Part shown: piece by piece, positions 1 to 6,648 of the stretch | How positions within the stretch are numbered: the first letter of the stretch is position 1 | Layout of the letters: each line of letters begins with the position of its first letter | Assembly (NCBI GenBank): GCA_045631225.1 | Contig: JAZQUG010000008.1 | Location: forward strand, 1-64,000 | Source: Fimenecus sp045631225 | Lineage (GTDB): Bacteria > Bacillota > Clostridia > Oscillospirales > Acutalibacteraceae | Length of the DNA stretch: 64,000 nucleotides | Direction: 5' to 3' | Notes under the pieces: model-generated | Told to the model about the DNA's origin: nothing | The model's database searches: none | The model's input: only the letters and a program-made list of their open reading frames with translations | Translations under genes and position numbers: made by a program

Positions 1-9
1 GCACCAGTT

Positions 10-85
10 GCGGATGTAGCTCATCTGGTAGAGCGGCACCTTGCCAAGGTGGAGGTAGCGAGTTCGAGCCTCGTCATCCGCTCCA
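10..85 (+). tRNA. tRNA-Gly (GCC)
   Basis: The cloverleaf reads directly. A 7-bp acceptor helix (GCGGATG with CATCCGC) closes it, the anticodon loop TTGCCAA gives anticodon GCC, the T-arm carries TTCGAGC, and the gene-encoded CCA is at 83-85. It decodes GGC/GGU glycine codons. It lies 21 nt upstream of tRNA-Cys and probably shares its transcript and the terminator at 212-250. Confidence 0.95.
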
Positions 86-106
86 TTTTTTGAAAAAAAT
101 AAATAC

Positions 107-181
107 GGCGCTATAGCCAAGTGGTAAGGCACGAGTCTGCAAAACTCTGATCCCCCGGTTCAAATCCGGGTGGCGCCACCA
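107..181 (+). tRNA. tRNA-Cys (GCA)
   Basis: The acceptor helix is GGCGCTA with TGGCGCC, the anticodon loop is CTGCAAA (anticodon GCA), the T-arm is CCCGG-TTCAAAT-CCGGG and CCA is encoded at 179-181. Two oddities are visible: the discriminator base (178) is A, where cysteine tRNAs normally carry U73, and the outermost anticodon-stem pair is a C/U mismatch. An inverted partial copy of its T-arm lies at 303-323, and mobile-element genes begin about 300 nt downstream, so this tRNA may be, or may have been, an integration target. Confidence 0.93.
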
Positions 182-211
182 TGATGAGGTCTCACTTTAG
201 AACCTCTCCCC

Positions 212-250
212 GAAAACCCTTGAGAAATCAAGGGTTTTCAGCATTTTTAG
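212..250 (+). terminator. Intrinsic terminator of the tRNA operon
   Basis: An 11-bp perfect stem (AAAACCCTTGA with TCAAGGGTTTT) closes on a GAAA tetraloop, with an additional G-C pair at the base, and is followed by GCATTTTT. It ends the tRNA-Gly/tRNA-Cys transcript. Confidence 0.85.
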
Positions 251-302
251 GACCAAATTTTTGACCTTTTACTGACAGAACCAAAATAGCCATTTTTTAA
301 GA

Positions 303-323
303 CCACTCGGATTTGAACCGGGG
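303..323 (-). repeat. Inverted partial copy of the tRNA-Cys T-arm
   Basis: Read on the minus strand this stretch is CCCCGGTTCAAATCCGAGTGG, matching the tRNA-Cys T-arm/acceptor junction (about 157-174) at 20 of 21 positions. No complete tRNA exists around it on the minus strand, so it is a fragment. Tyrosine-integrase elements often leave 3' tRNA fragments at their ends; an inverted one could be an attachment-site relic or the end of an older element. Confidence 0.6.
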
Positions 324-353
324 AATTTACCAAAAATTAAATATTTGATACAT

Positions 354-403
354 AAGACCTATTTTTAAGGAAGTTAATCTTCTGAAAAAATAGGTCTTTT
401 TTT
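354..403 (+). terminator. Intrinsic terminator upstream of the mobile-element operon
   Basis: A 13-bp stem (AAGACCTATTTTT with AAAAATAGGTCTT) encloses a small inner hairpin and ends in a long T-run. No gene ends just upstream, so it probably insulates the element from chromosomal transcription or terminates a lost gene. Confidence 0.7.
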
Positions 404-446
404 ATTGCCCAAAAATCTCTACTTATTTTATCAATTAGCACTTACA

Positions 447-470
447 TAACCATTATTTAAGTAATGGTTA
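447..470. promoter_or_regulatory. Candidate operator dyad before the leader ORFs
   Basis: A perfect 9-bp inverted repeat, TAACCATTA and TAATGGTTA with a 6-nt spacer, lies 24 nt upstream of the first leader ORF. Its place at the head of the parAB operon suggests binding by a repressor, possibly ParB or SpoVG, but no binder can be named from sequence. I could not fix a clear -35/-10 pair. Confidence 0.4.
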
Positions 471-494
471 ATTATCGTAAAGGAGGTAAACGGA

Positions 495-593
495 ATGATT
501 ACAACAGCAATCATTTACAACATCGGCAGAGGTTTGTGCTTTAATGTTATTCTTCCTCTCTGGTATGTTGCTAATCAGATTATCGGAATGTAG
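495..593 (+). CDS. Small hydrophobic leader peptide, 32 aa
   Basis: ATG at 495 follows a near-consensus ribosome binding site (AAAGGAGGT, 479-487) with 7-nt spacing and runs to TAG at 591-593. The peptide is hydrophobic with a central ILPLWYV stretch and could insert in the membrane. I do not recognise it. It precedes a 9-codon ORF and parA on the same strand, so it could be a leader peptide controlling parAB or an independent micropeptide. The excellent ribosome binding site is the main support that it is translated. Confidence 0.5.
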   Translation: MITTAIIYNIGRGLCFNVILPLWYVANQIIGM

Positions 594-630
594 TCTGATA
601 AAAATCATTTCTTTGTAAAGGAGGAATGAA

Positions 631-660
631 ATGTTACAGATATTCGTACACGAATATTAG
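631..660 (+). CDS. Nine-residue leader peptide (MLQIFVHEY)
   Basis: ATG at 631 follows AAAGGAGG (617-624) with 6-nt spacing; nine codons end at TAG 658-660, 24 nt before the parA start. It is too short for an autonomous function, so translational coupling or attenuation of parA is the likely role. Support is only the ribosome binding site and position. Confidence 0.4.
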   Translation: MLQIFVHEY

Positions 661-684
661 CAATCAACTTTAGGAGGTATGCGC

Positions 685-1515
685 TTGAATAATTGCAAAG
701 TAATAGCAATCGTAAATCAAAAAGGTGGTGTGGGTAAAACTACTACTGCTGCAAATTTGGGAGCAGGACTTGTACGAGCAGGTAAAAAAGTAATGTTAAT
801 TGATGCGGACCCGCAGGGAAGTCTTACTCTCTCGTTAGGTATTAAAAATCCCGATGAACTCGATTCAACACTCGCAAACGTTATGGAAAGAATTGTTGAT
901 GATAAAGAGTATAAATCGGGATTTGCTCTTTTAAGGACAGAAGAAGGAATTGACCTTATGCCTTCTAATATCGAACTATCCGGTATAGAAGTTAGGTTGG
1001 TTAATGAAATGAGCCGAGAAAGAGTGTTGAAATCATATATTGATACTGTGAAAGACAAATACGACTATATCATTATAGATTGTATGCCTTCGCTTGGTAT
1101 GATGACATTTAATGCCTTGTGTTCAGCAGACAGCGTAATAATTCCTACAACACCGGAGTTTTTATCAGCAAAAGGACTTGAACAGCTTCTCGGAACGATT
1201 AACAGAGTGAAAAGGCGTATTAACCCCGACCTTAAAATCGACGGCATCCTTATTACAATGGTCGATAATCGTACAAGGTTTGGAAGAGGTTTAGAAAGCC
1301 TTATAAGACAACAGTATGGCAGATACCCAACTGTGTTTAATACTGTTATTCCACGTTCAATACGAGCAGTTGAAACTGCAGCAGAAGGGAAAAGTATTTA
1401 TCTTCACGATAAAAACGGTAAAGTTGCTGAAGCTTATACGAATTTAACGAAGGAGGTAATGAGTGATGGCAAAACAAGACAGCGTTTCAAAAGTTCATCT
1501 GAGCTCGTTCGATGA
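685..1515 (+). CDS. parA: ParA-family partition ATPase (Soj-like)
   Basis: ParA/Soj ATPase of 276 aa that would bind ATP and DNA and work with the overlapping ParB to segregate or maintain the element when excised. The deviant Walker A motif KGGVGKTT is at about residues 14-21, Walker A' at LMLIDADPQGSL (about 37-48), and Walker B at YIIIDCMPSLG. An ATG at 679 is only one base from the AGGAGGT ribosome binding site (672-678), whereas TTG at 685 has the normal 6-nt spacing, so I take TTG 685 as the start. parB overlaps the 3' end by 50 nt, which implies translational coupling. Confidence 0.93.
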   Translation: MNNCKVIAIVNQKGGVGKTTTAANLGAGLVRAGKKVMLIDADPQGSLTLSLGIKNPDELDSTLANVMERIVDDKEYKSGFALLRTEEGIDLMPSNIELSGIEVRLVNEMSRERVLKSYIDTVKDKYDYIIIDCMPSLGMMTFNALCSADSVIIPTTPEFLSAKGLEQLLGTINRVKRRINPDLKIDGILITMVDNRTRFGRGLESLIRQQYGRYPTVFNTVIPRSIRAVETAAEGKSIYLHDKNGKVAEAYTNLTKEVMSDGKTRQRFKSSSELVR

Positions 1516-2410
1516 TTTGTTTCAGACAGACGAAAGTCGTGAGGATTTAAAAAGAGAAAGGCTTATGGAAATTCCTATCTCTTTAATTCACGATTTCCCT
1601 GAACATCCGTACAAAGTTAAGGATGATGAAAATATGTCAGAGCTTGTTGAGAGTATAAAGACAAGAGGATTAATTCAGCCTGTACTTGTAAGACCTCTTA
1701 TGGACGGAACATACGAAATGGTGTCCGGACACAGAAGAAAACGTGCGTTTGAACTTGCTGGCATTGAAAAGATACCCGCAAGAGTTCAGGAACTCACAAG
1801 GGATGAAGCAATTCTCTCAATGGTTGACAGTAATCTGCAACGAGATGAAATCTTACCTTCCGAAAAAGCTTTTGCATATAAGATGCGACTTGAAGCAATG
1901 AAAAGGCAAGGTGAACGTACAGATTTAACTTCTGTGCCATCGGCACAGAAGTCTAAAACATCTCGTGAGTTGCTTGGTGAGCAAGTTGGCGAAAGCCAAG
2001 ATCAAGTTCGCAGATATATCAGGCTTACAAATCTAATTCCTGAACTGCTTAATCTTGTTGATGAAAAGCTCATCGCTATGCGACCTGCTGTGGAGATATC
2101 ATATTTTGCACCTGAAGCACAAAAGTGGCTTTACGATGCTATCGGTGCTGCTGACGCAACTCCTTCCCATGCACAGACTTTGAGAATGAGGAAATATGCA
2201 GAACAAGGCAGATTGTCAGAAGATATGATTGTTGCGATTATGGATGAAGAGAAACCTAACCAAAAAGAAAAATCTCCATTCAGGGATAATCGCATATCGA
2301 ATGCAATTCCAAAATCAATTCCAAAAGAAAAACAGTGCGAATATGTATTAAAAGCTATCGACTACTATAACCGAATGTTGCAAAAACGTCGGGAAAGAGA
2401 AGCTCGATAG
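1466..2410 (+). CDS. parB: ParB-family partition protein
   Basis: ParB/KorB-like protein of 314 aa. The N-terminal ParB/Srx domain is at about residues 35-125 and contains the CTPase-type motif GHRRKRA; a helix-turn-helix region with GESQDQVRRYIRL follows at about 170-190, with a C-terminal dimerisation tail. It would bind parS-like sites and spread as a clamp, working with ParA. ATG 1466 has 8-nt spacing from AGGAGGT (1451-1457); GTG 1463 is also possible. A perfect 25-nt palindrome lies within the coding sequence (1928-1952) in the linker before the HTH. The stop overlaps a weak AGCT-CGAT-AGCT hairpin followed by T residues. Confidence 0.92.
   Translation: MAKQDSVSKVHLSSFDDLFQTDESREDLKRERLMEIPISLIHDFPEHPYKVKDDENMSELVESIKTRGLIQPVLVRPLMDGTYEMVSGHRRKRAFELAGIEKIPARVQELTRDEAILSMVDSNLQRDEILPSEKAFAYKMRLEAMKRQGERTDLTSVPSAQKSKTSRELLGEQVGESQDQVRRYIRLTNLIPELLNLVDEKLIAMRPAVEISYFAPEAQKWLYDAIGAADATPSHAQTLRMRKYAEQGRLSEDMIVAIMDEEKPNQKEKSPFRDNRISNAIPKSIPKEKQCEYVLKAIDYYNRMLQKRREREAR
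1928..1952. repeat. Perfect palindrome inside parB
   Basis: Arms ACTTCTGTGCC and GGCACAGAAGT (11 bp, no mismatch) flank the trinucleotide ATC. It encodes part of the linker before the ParB HTH. It could be an intragenic ParB/parS-like site or an mRNA hairpin; neither is shown. Confidence 0.75.
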
Positions 2411-2520
2411 CTTTTTTCTTTTCCCCCTCTCACACTCTCCCCTTTATTAAATACTAACTGTACTAACCGAGAATAAGAAATATTAACTCTGTTAGTAAAT
2501 ACAAGAAAGGAAAATGCAAA

Positions 2521-2799
2521 ATGAATATCAAAGTTGAAATCAAGAAAATCCTCAAAGGTGATAAGCCTACAAAGGCTTATGCAAACATCGTTATCGATGA
2601 TGCAGTCGTAATTCACGGCGTTGGTGTTGTTGAAAACGAAAAAGGCAGATATATGTCAATGCCTATGACAAGTTGGAAGACAGCCAAGGGTGAAGAAGTT
2701 ACAAGACCCGTATGTCATCCCATTTCTTCTTCGGCTCGTAAAGAACTTGAAGAAGCTCTCTTCTCTGCTTATGAGCAGAAACTCAACGAAAATAACTAA
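2521..2799 (+). CDS. spoVG: SpoVG-family DNA/RNA-binding protein
   Basis: Small protein of 92 aa matching the SpoVG fold: an N-terminal beta region (IKVEIKKIL), the middle signature AYANIVIDDAVVIHGVGVVE, then GRYMSMPM and a C-terminal CHPISSSARKELEEAL helix. SpoVG proteins bind nucleic acid and act as global regulators, and copies are often carried on Clostridia mobile elements. Here it sits between parB and the pilin genes. The ribosome binding site AAAGGA lies a little upstream of ATG. A regulatory role over the element is inference. Confidence 0.85.
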   Translation: MNIKVEIKKILKGDKPTKAYANIVIDDAVVIHGVGVVENEKGRYMSMPMTSWKTAKGEEVTRPVCHPISSSARKELEEALFSAYEQKLNENN

Positions 2800-2827
2800 A
2801 TTTTAAGAAAGAACGAGGTAAAAAATT

Positions 2828-3085
2828 ATGTTTAACAAAGCAAAGTCATTCATTCAGACAAAGGTTCAGGCAGTAAAGGATTTCTGTGCAGAAAAGGTTT
2901 CTCAGAAGGCACACGAAGTTCTTGACGGCACAATCGCAGAAGCGTATGTGGACACAGGCGTTAAGATTCTTATTGCCGTAGTTATCGGTGCTCTTCTTCT
3001 CGGCGGTCTTTATGCTCTCTTCAACACAACCATCATGCCCACAGTCACACAGAAAATCACAGAGCTTTTCAACTACGCAGGTTAA
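2828..3085 (+). CDS. Small Tad-type pilin paralogue 1
   Basis: 85-aa protein with an amphipathic N-terminal helix, a motif DGTIAEAYVDTGVKIL (about residues 37-52), one hydrophobic segment (IAVVIGALLLGGLYALF) and a short C-terminus ending FNYAG. First of three near-identical tandem genes. The AExY sequence just before the hydrophobic segment is shared with both pseudopilins at 9.8-10.6 kb, and is probably the prepilin-processing and assembly motif for the peptidase at 3814. This resembles the small Flp1-like pilins of Clostridia integrative elements. Likely the major pilus subunit. A hairpin follows at 3118. Confidence 0.72.
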   Translation: MFNKAKSFIQTKVQAVKDFCAEKVSQKAHEVLDGTIAEAYVDTGVKILIAVVIGALLLGGLYALFNTTIMPTVTQKITELFNYAG

Positions 3086-3117
3086 GGCTCAACAAATCAA
3101 AAAAATCTATCACAAAT

Positions 3118-3157
3118 GAGCATCCGAAAATTATAACGGATGCTCTTAATTTTTAAG
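3118..3157 (+). terminator. Terminator/attenuator between pilins 1 and 2
   Basis: A 9-bp perfect stem (GAGCATCCG with CGGATGCTC), 10-nt loop, then TTAATTTTTAAG. It would stop most transcripts after the first pilin and favour high pilin 1 expression relative to downstream genes. Confidence 0.7.
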
Positions 3158-3177
3158 AAAGAACGAGGTAAAAAATT

Positions 3178-3444
3178 ATGTTTAACAAGATTAAGTCAAT
3201 GGCTACAGGTGTAGCAAATAAGGTAAAGGGTTTCGTTGCAGCAAAGGAAACCGAAATGGCAGCAAAGGCTCACGCAGTTCTCGGCGGTACTGTTGCTGAA
3301 GCTTATGTGGACACAGGCGTTAAGATTCTCATCGCCGTAGTTATCGGTGCTCTTCTTCTCGGCGGTCTTTACGCTCTCTTCAACACAACAATTATGCCCA
3401 CAGTCACAACAAAGATTCAGGGGCTCTTCAACTACGCAGGTTAA
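3178..3444 (+). CDS. Small Tad-type pilin paralogue 2
   Basis: 88 aa; nearly identical to its neighbours from the AEAYVDTGVKIL motif through the transmembrane segment, with the same FNYAG end. The 5' untranslated sequence (TTTTAAGAAAGAACGAGG and following bases to the ATG) is also duplicated, showing that the repeat unit includes the ribosome binding site. Its N-terminal 30 residues match paralogue 3 more closely than paralogue 1, consistent with a later duplication of genes 2 and 3. Confidence 0.72.
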   Translation: MFNKIKSMATGVANKVKGFVAAKETEMAAKAHAVLGGTVAEAYVDTGVKILIAVVIGALLLGGLYALFNTTIMPTVTTKIQGLFNYAG

Positions 3445-3486
3445 GCGAAAACAAAAATAAATCTAAGAAAGAACGAGGTAAAAATT

Positions 3487-3753
3487 ATGTTTAACAAGAT
3501 TAAGTCAATGGCAACAGGTGTTGCAAACAAGGTAAAGGGTTTCGTTGCAGCTAAGGAAACCGAAATGATGGCAAAGGCTCACGCAGTTCTCGACGGTACT
3601 GTTGCTGAAGCTTATGTGGATACAGGCGTTAAGATTCTCATCGCCGTTGTAATCGGTGCTCTTCTTCTCACACTCCTTTATGCTCTCTTCAACACAACCA
3701 TCATGCCTACCGTAACCGAAAAGGTCGAAGGTCTTTTTAACTACGCAGGCTAA
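3487..3753 (+). CDS. Small Tad-type pilin paralogue 3
   Basis: 88 aa, third tandem copy. It differs from copy 2 mainly at ETEMMAK, LDG and the hydrophobic stretch LLLTLLYALF, where a GG pair is replaced by TL. Its 5' sequence repeats the AAGAAAGAACGAGG leader. It is followed by the strong hairpin at 3765, which separates pilin genes from assembly genes. The three variants could form a mixed fibre or be alternative subunits; this cannot be decided from sequence. Confidence 0.72.
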   Translation: MFNKIKSMATGVANKVKGFVAAKETEMMAKAHAVLDGTVAEAYVDTGVKILIAVVIGALLLTLLYALFNTTIMPTVTEKVEGLFNYAG

Positions 3754-3764
3754 ATAATTTAAAC

Positions 3765-3800
3765 GGGCGGAGCAGAAAAAACTGCTTCGCCCACTTTTTG
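3765..3800 (+). terminator. Terminator after the pilin cluster
   Basis: Eleven-pair stem GGGCGGAGCAG with CTGCTTCGCCC (one internal G/T pair), loop of A residues, then ACTTTTTG. It probably attenuates read-through into the peptidase gene whose ATG is at 3814. Confidence 0.8.
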
Positions 3801-3813
3801 AGGACTGATAACT

Positions 3814-4485
3814 ATGACAAGATTTATACAACCAATAGGACCGATAAGACCTATATCACCTGAAAGACTTATGGAATTTAATTCGGAGGATTTTGTAACA
3901 ACCATGTTGAGGGTAATCTGCATTTTTCTCTTTTATCTTACTATACACAAGATAACAAAGTTCATCGTGAGCAAAACACCGGGATTTCAAAAAGAAAGCA
4001 AAAAAATCCCAATATATCATTGCATTAGTATTATTCTTGTGTCAAGTTTGCTAATTGCTTTTGGTTGGTCAACAGAACTAATCAAAGGCATAATCTTTAT
4101 GCAAATTCTTCTTTATGCTTCGGTATCTGATATACAGACACATGAAGTAAAAGATTTTGTTTCGGTTTTGATATTCATTACAGGCTTCATAGGTGTAACA
4201 CTTTCTGATATTCCAATGATGCTTTTAAGCGGTTTTATTATCGGCGGAATGTTGTTAATCTGTGCTATGGTAAGCGGAAACAGACTTGGCGGTGCTGATG
4301 TTAAAATATGTGCTGCTTGTACTTTTTTGCTTGGATTTTCCAAAAGTGTAGCAGGTCTTATTATCGGTCTGATTGTTTCGGTGATAGCAAATCTAATCAT
4401 TCAGAAACAAAAGAAAATAAAAAACCAACCTTTCCCACTCGTTCCGTATTTAAGCATTGGCTTTATGCTGATGTATTTCTGCTAA
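3814..4485 (+). CDS. Type IV prepilin peptidase (A24, TadV/CpaA-like)
   Basis: Polytopic membrane aspartic peptidase of 223 aa. The two catalytic aspartates are visible in the family motifs ASVSDIQTHEV (about residue 108) and RLGGADVK (about 163; the GxGD motif appears as GGAD), between hydrophobic helices. It would cleave the small pilins and the two pseudopilins at their AExY region. It lacks the cytosolic N-methyltransferase domain of PilD, as expected for TadV. The first 35 residues are unusually proline-rich (IGPIRPISP). Confidence 0.85.
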   Translation: MTRFIQPIGPIRPISPERLMEFNSEDFVTTMLRVICIFLFYLTIHKITKFIVSKTPGFQKESKKIPIYHCISIILVSSLLIAFGWSTELIKGIIFMQILLYASVSDIQTHEVKDFVSVLIFITGFIGVTLSDIPMMLLSGFIIGGMLLICAMVSGNRLGGADVKICAACTFLLGFSKSVAGLIIGLIVSVIANLIIQKQKKIKNQPFPLVPYLSIGFMLMYFC

Positions 4486-4498
4486 AGGAGGTATAGCA

Positions 4499-4690
4499 AT
4501 GAAAAAGGAACCTGATTTTCTCACCGATTGGAAAATAATCGATGAAAGCAAAGTAAGACTCATTTACTCAAACGGTAAAGAACTTACGGTGTCAAAGAAA
4601 GATTTTGACAGAACATTTATTACTTTTGTTACTTCACCTCCCGAAGTAATAGAGCGAGATTTTTGTAATGAAGGAGTTGAAAAGAAATGA
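4499..4690 (+). CDS. Hypothetical 63-aa protein in the pilus operon
   Basis: Follows the prepilin peptidase by 13 nt with a good ribosome binding site (AAAGGAGG) and overlaps cpaB by 4 nt (ATGA), so it is translated as part of the operon. Soluble, charged, with no motif I recognise. The region KVRLIYSNGKELTVSKKDF suggests a small beta-rich domain. Confidence 0.7.
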   Translation: MKKEPDFLTDWKIIDESKVRLIYSNGKELTVSKKDFDRTFITFVTSPPEVIERDFCNEGVEKK

Positions 4691-5421
4691 AAAACAGAAC
4701 AGTGATAGGTATTGTCTGTATTGTACTTGCGGTGGCAGTAACCTTTGTTGTATCGCCCCTTGTAAATAACATCTCTGATAAGAAAACTGAGGTAATCCGT
4801 TTCGTAACTGATGTATCTCACGGAACAGAGATTAAAGACACGGATGTTGAGCTTGTTAAAATCTCAAATTCTGCATTGCCCGAAAAGGTAATCAAAGACA
4901 AAAAATCGGTTGTCGGTAAATTTGCAACAGCAGATATTTTCAAAGGTGATTTTGCAACCGAAGGCAAGGTAACTGATAATGCTAATACGGCTAATGATGT
5001 GTTGGCATCGCTTAAAGGTGATAAGGTTGCAATGAGCATCACAATAAGCTCGTTTGCGGGTGGTTTATCCGGTAAGCTTGAAAACGGTGACATTGTAAGT
5101 ATTTGTGTAACCGATAAGGATGACCATACAGAAATTCCTGCAGGTCTTAAATATGTGAAAGTAATAACAACAACCACATCAGGCGGTATTGATGAGAACG
5201 ATGTAATTGAAAATGAGGACGGCAGCTTTGAACTTCCTACAACAATTACGGTTCTTGTGTCTGTTGAACAGGCAAAAATCCTTGCAAACTACGAGGAAAG
5301 TGCAGTAATGCACGTTGCTCTCGTTTACAGAGGTGACGATGCTACGGCAAATAAGTTCCTTAAAGCACAGGATGATTATTTCGCAAAAAAGAGTGTAAGT
5401 GAGGCTGATAAGAATGGCTAA
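4687..5421 (+). CDS. cpaB: CpaB-like pilus assembly protein with SAF domain
   Basis: 244 aa. One N-terminal transmembrane helix (residues 5-27), then an SAF-type domain (VTDVSHGTEIKDTDVELVKI, about 41-60, through AEIFKGDFATEGKV-like sequence), then a domain resembling RcpC/CpaB with the ENGDIVSICVTDK pattern. CpaB proteins sit in the envelope and support Flp pilus secretion. It overlaps the preceding gene by 4 nt and the next ATPase by 8 nt, showing tight coupling. Confidence 0.82.
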   Translation: MKNRTVIGIVCIVLAVAVTFVVSPLVNNISDKKTEVIRFVTDVSHGTEIKDTDVELVKISNSALPEKVIKDKKSVVGKFATADIFKGDFATEGKVTDNANTANDVLASLKGDKVAMSITISSFAGGLSGKLENGDIVSICVTDKDDHTEIPAGLKYVKVITTTTSGGIDENDVIENEDGSFELPTTITVLVSVEQAKILANYEESAVMHVALVYRGDDATANKFLKAQDDYFAKKSVSEADKNG

Positions 5422-6130
5422 AATCATTGCTGTAATCGGTTCACCCGGTAGTGGTAAAACAACCGTTACCCTTAAAATCGCTCAGGAGCTCTACTGCGCC
5501 ACTACAAGCGGAGCAGTAATCTATCTTTCACCATCTCTGAAAATCCCTGCTTTGGGTGTTTTATTCCCGAATTATACGCCTGACAGTATATTCTCACTCG
5601 GTAAGATGCTCGATAAGACAGATATTTATGAAGAGGATGTTCTTAACCACCTTGTAACGGTTAAGGCTATGAAAAACTTCGGTTGTCTCGGATACAAGGC
5701 TGGAGAAAACAGATACTCATATCCTGACCTTACGGATGATAAGGTTAAAGCACTCTTTGATGTGCTTCATACGATGGCAGGTTATGTGTTCGTCGATTGT
5801 ACAGAGGAAGAAAATGACCTCATTTCACAGTATGCCTTGGGTATGGCAGATGAAGTGATTATGGTTATTTCACCCGACCTTAAAAGTATGGTGTATGTTT
5901 CATCAAATGAAAGCAATCACACAGACAGAGCTATAAAGGTTCTTAATATCAATGAACACGAATTGTATTCTCCAATTGACGATGTAAGAACCAATGTCAA
6001 AAACATCTCTTTTATCTTGCCTTACAGCAAGCAGATAAGAGGTCAGCATCTTGACGGTCTGCTTTATGAAAGAGCAAAAGATAAGAAATATCGTACAGAG
6101 ATTTCAAAGATTATAAACCGAATTATGTAA
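5414..6130 (+). CDS. TadZ/CpaE-like P-loop ATPase
   Basis: 238 aa with Walker A GSPGSGKTT at residues 9-17 and a MinD/ParA-like fold, including YVFVDCTEEENDLISQYALGMADEVIMVISPD. In Tad systems the ParA/MinD relative TadZ positions the pilus machine at the membrane. ATG 5414 is preferred over an in-frame GTG at 5399 because of spacing to GAGG. The gene overlaps cpaB. Confidence 0.78.
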   Translation: MAKIIAVIGSPGSGKTTVTLKIAQELYCATTSGAVIYLSPSLKIPALGVLFPNYTPDSIFSLGKMLDKTDIYEEDVLNHLVTVKAMKNFGCLGYKAGENRYSYPDLTDDKVKALFDVLHTMAGYVFVDCTEEENDLISQYALGMADEVIMVISPDLKSMVYVSSNESNHTDRAIKVLNINEHELYSPIDDVRTNVKNISFILPYSKQIRGQHLDGLLYERAKDKKYRTEISKIINRIM

Positions 6131-6148
6131 GAGAAAGGAATTAAAAAT

Positions 6149-6634
6149 ATGAAAAAGATTTTTAGTATTCTTGCTGCAATAGCTGTTATTGTAACTGCAG
6201 GTTCAGTAGTAGCTTGTGCCACATCTGAAACAGAACCCGTAATTCCTGATACAGGAACAACCGAAAAAGAGAAAACATCCCCTGAAGTAACAACAGCTGA
6301 GGAAGTGATTGATAATGCCGAAACTGCAACAACTGATGTGGAAACATCTGCCGATGCAGACGAAACAACAATGCCTGAATCTTCCGAAGGAGCTGAAAGT
6401 ACAGACAATACAGATAGCAAAATCACAGAGGAAGTTGAAAGTGCTACTGTTGAAGTTCTTGAGGACAGCGAAACCGTGGAAGATGATAGTGAAACGGTAA
6501 ATGATGAAGTCCCTGAAATTCCGCAGACAGGTGATAAAAGAAAGTTTTTCCCTGCTATTGCTACTTTCATTGTTTCCGGAATCGCTCTTGCTTATTGTGT
6601 TGTAAGGGGTAAAAAGAACAAAAAATCAAAGTGA
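6149..6634 (+). CDS. Sortase-type surface protein in the pilus operon
   Basis: 161 aa. An N-terminal signal peptide (KKIFSILAAIAVIVTAGSVVACA), an acidic Thr/Glu-rich spacer (about 27-125) and a C-terminal cell-wall sorting signal: IPQTG, hydrophobic FPAIATFIVSGIALAYCVV, basic KKNKKSK tail. This is the LPXTG layout with I in place of L. A cysteine in VVACATS could alternatively be a lipobox, though the sorting signal is the stronger feature. It could anchor the pilus base or fibre to peptidoglycan. Confidence 0.72.
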   Translation: MKKIFSILAAIAVIVTAGSVVACATSETEPVIPDTGTTEKEKTSPEVTTAEEVIDNAETATTDVETSADADETTMPESSEGAESTDNTDSKITEEVESATVEVLEDSETVEDDSETVNDEVPEIPQTGDKRKFFPAIATFIVSGIALAYCVVRGKKNKKSK

Positions 6635-6648
6635 ACGGAGATTAAGTA

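Noticed and set aside
5399..5413. GTG 5399 start for the TadZ-like ATPase
   Set aside because: ATG 5414 puts the P-loop at the usual distance from the N-terminus and has better spacing to GAGG.
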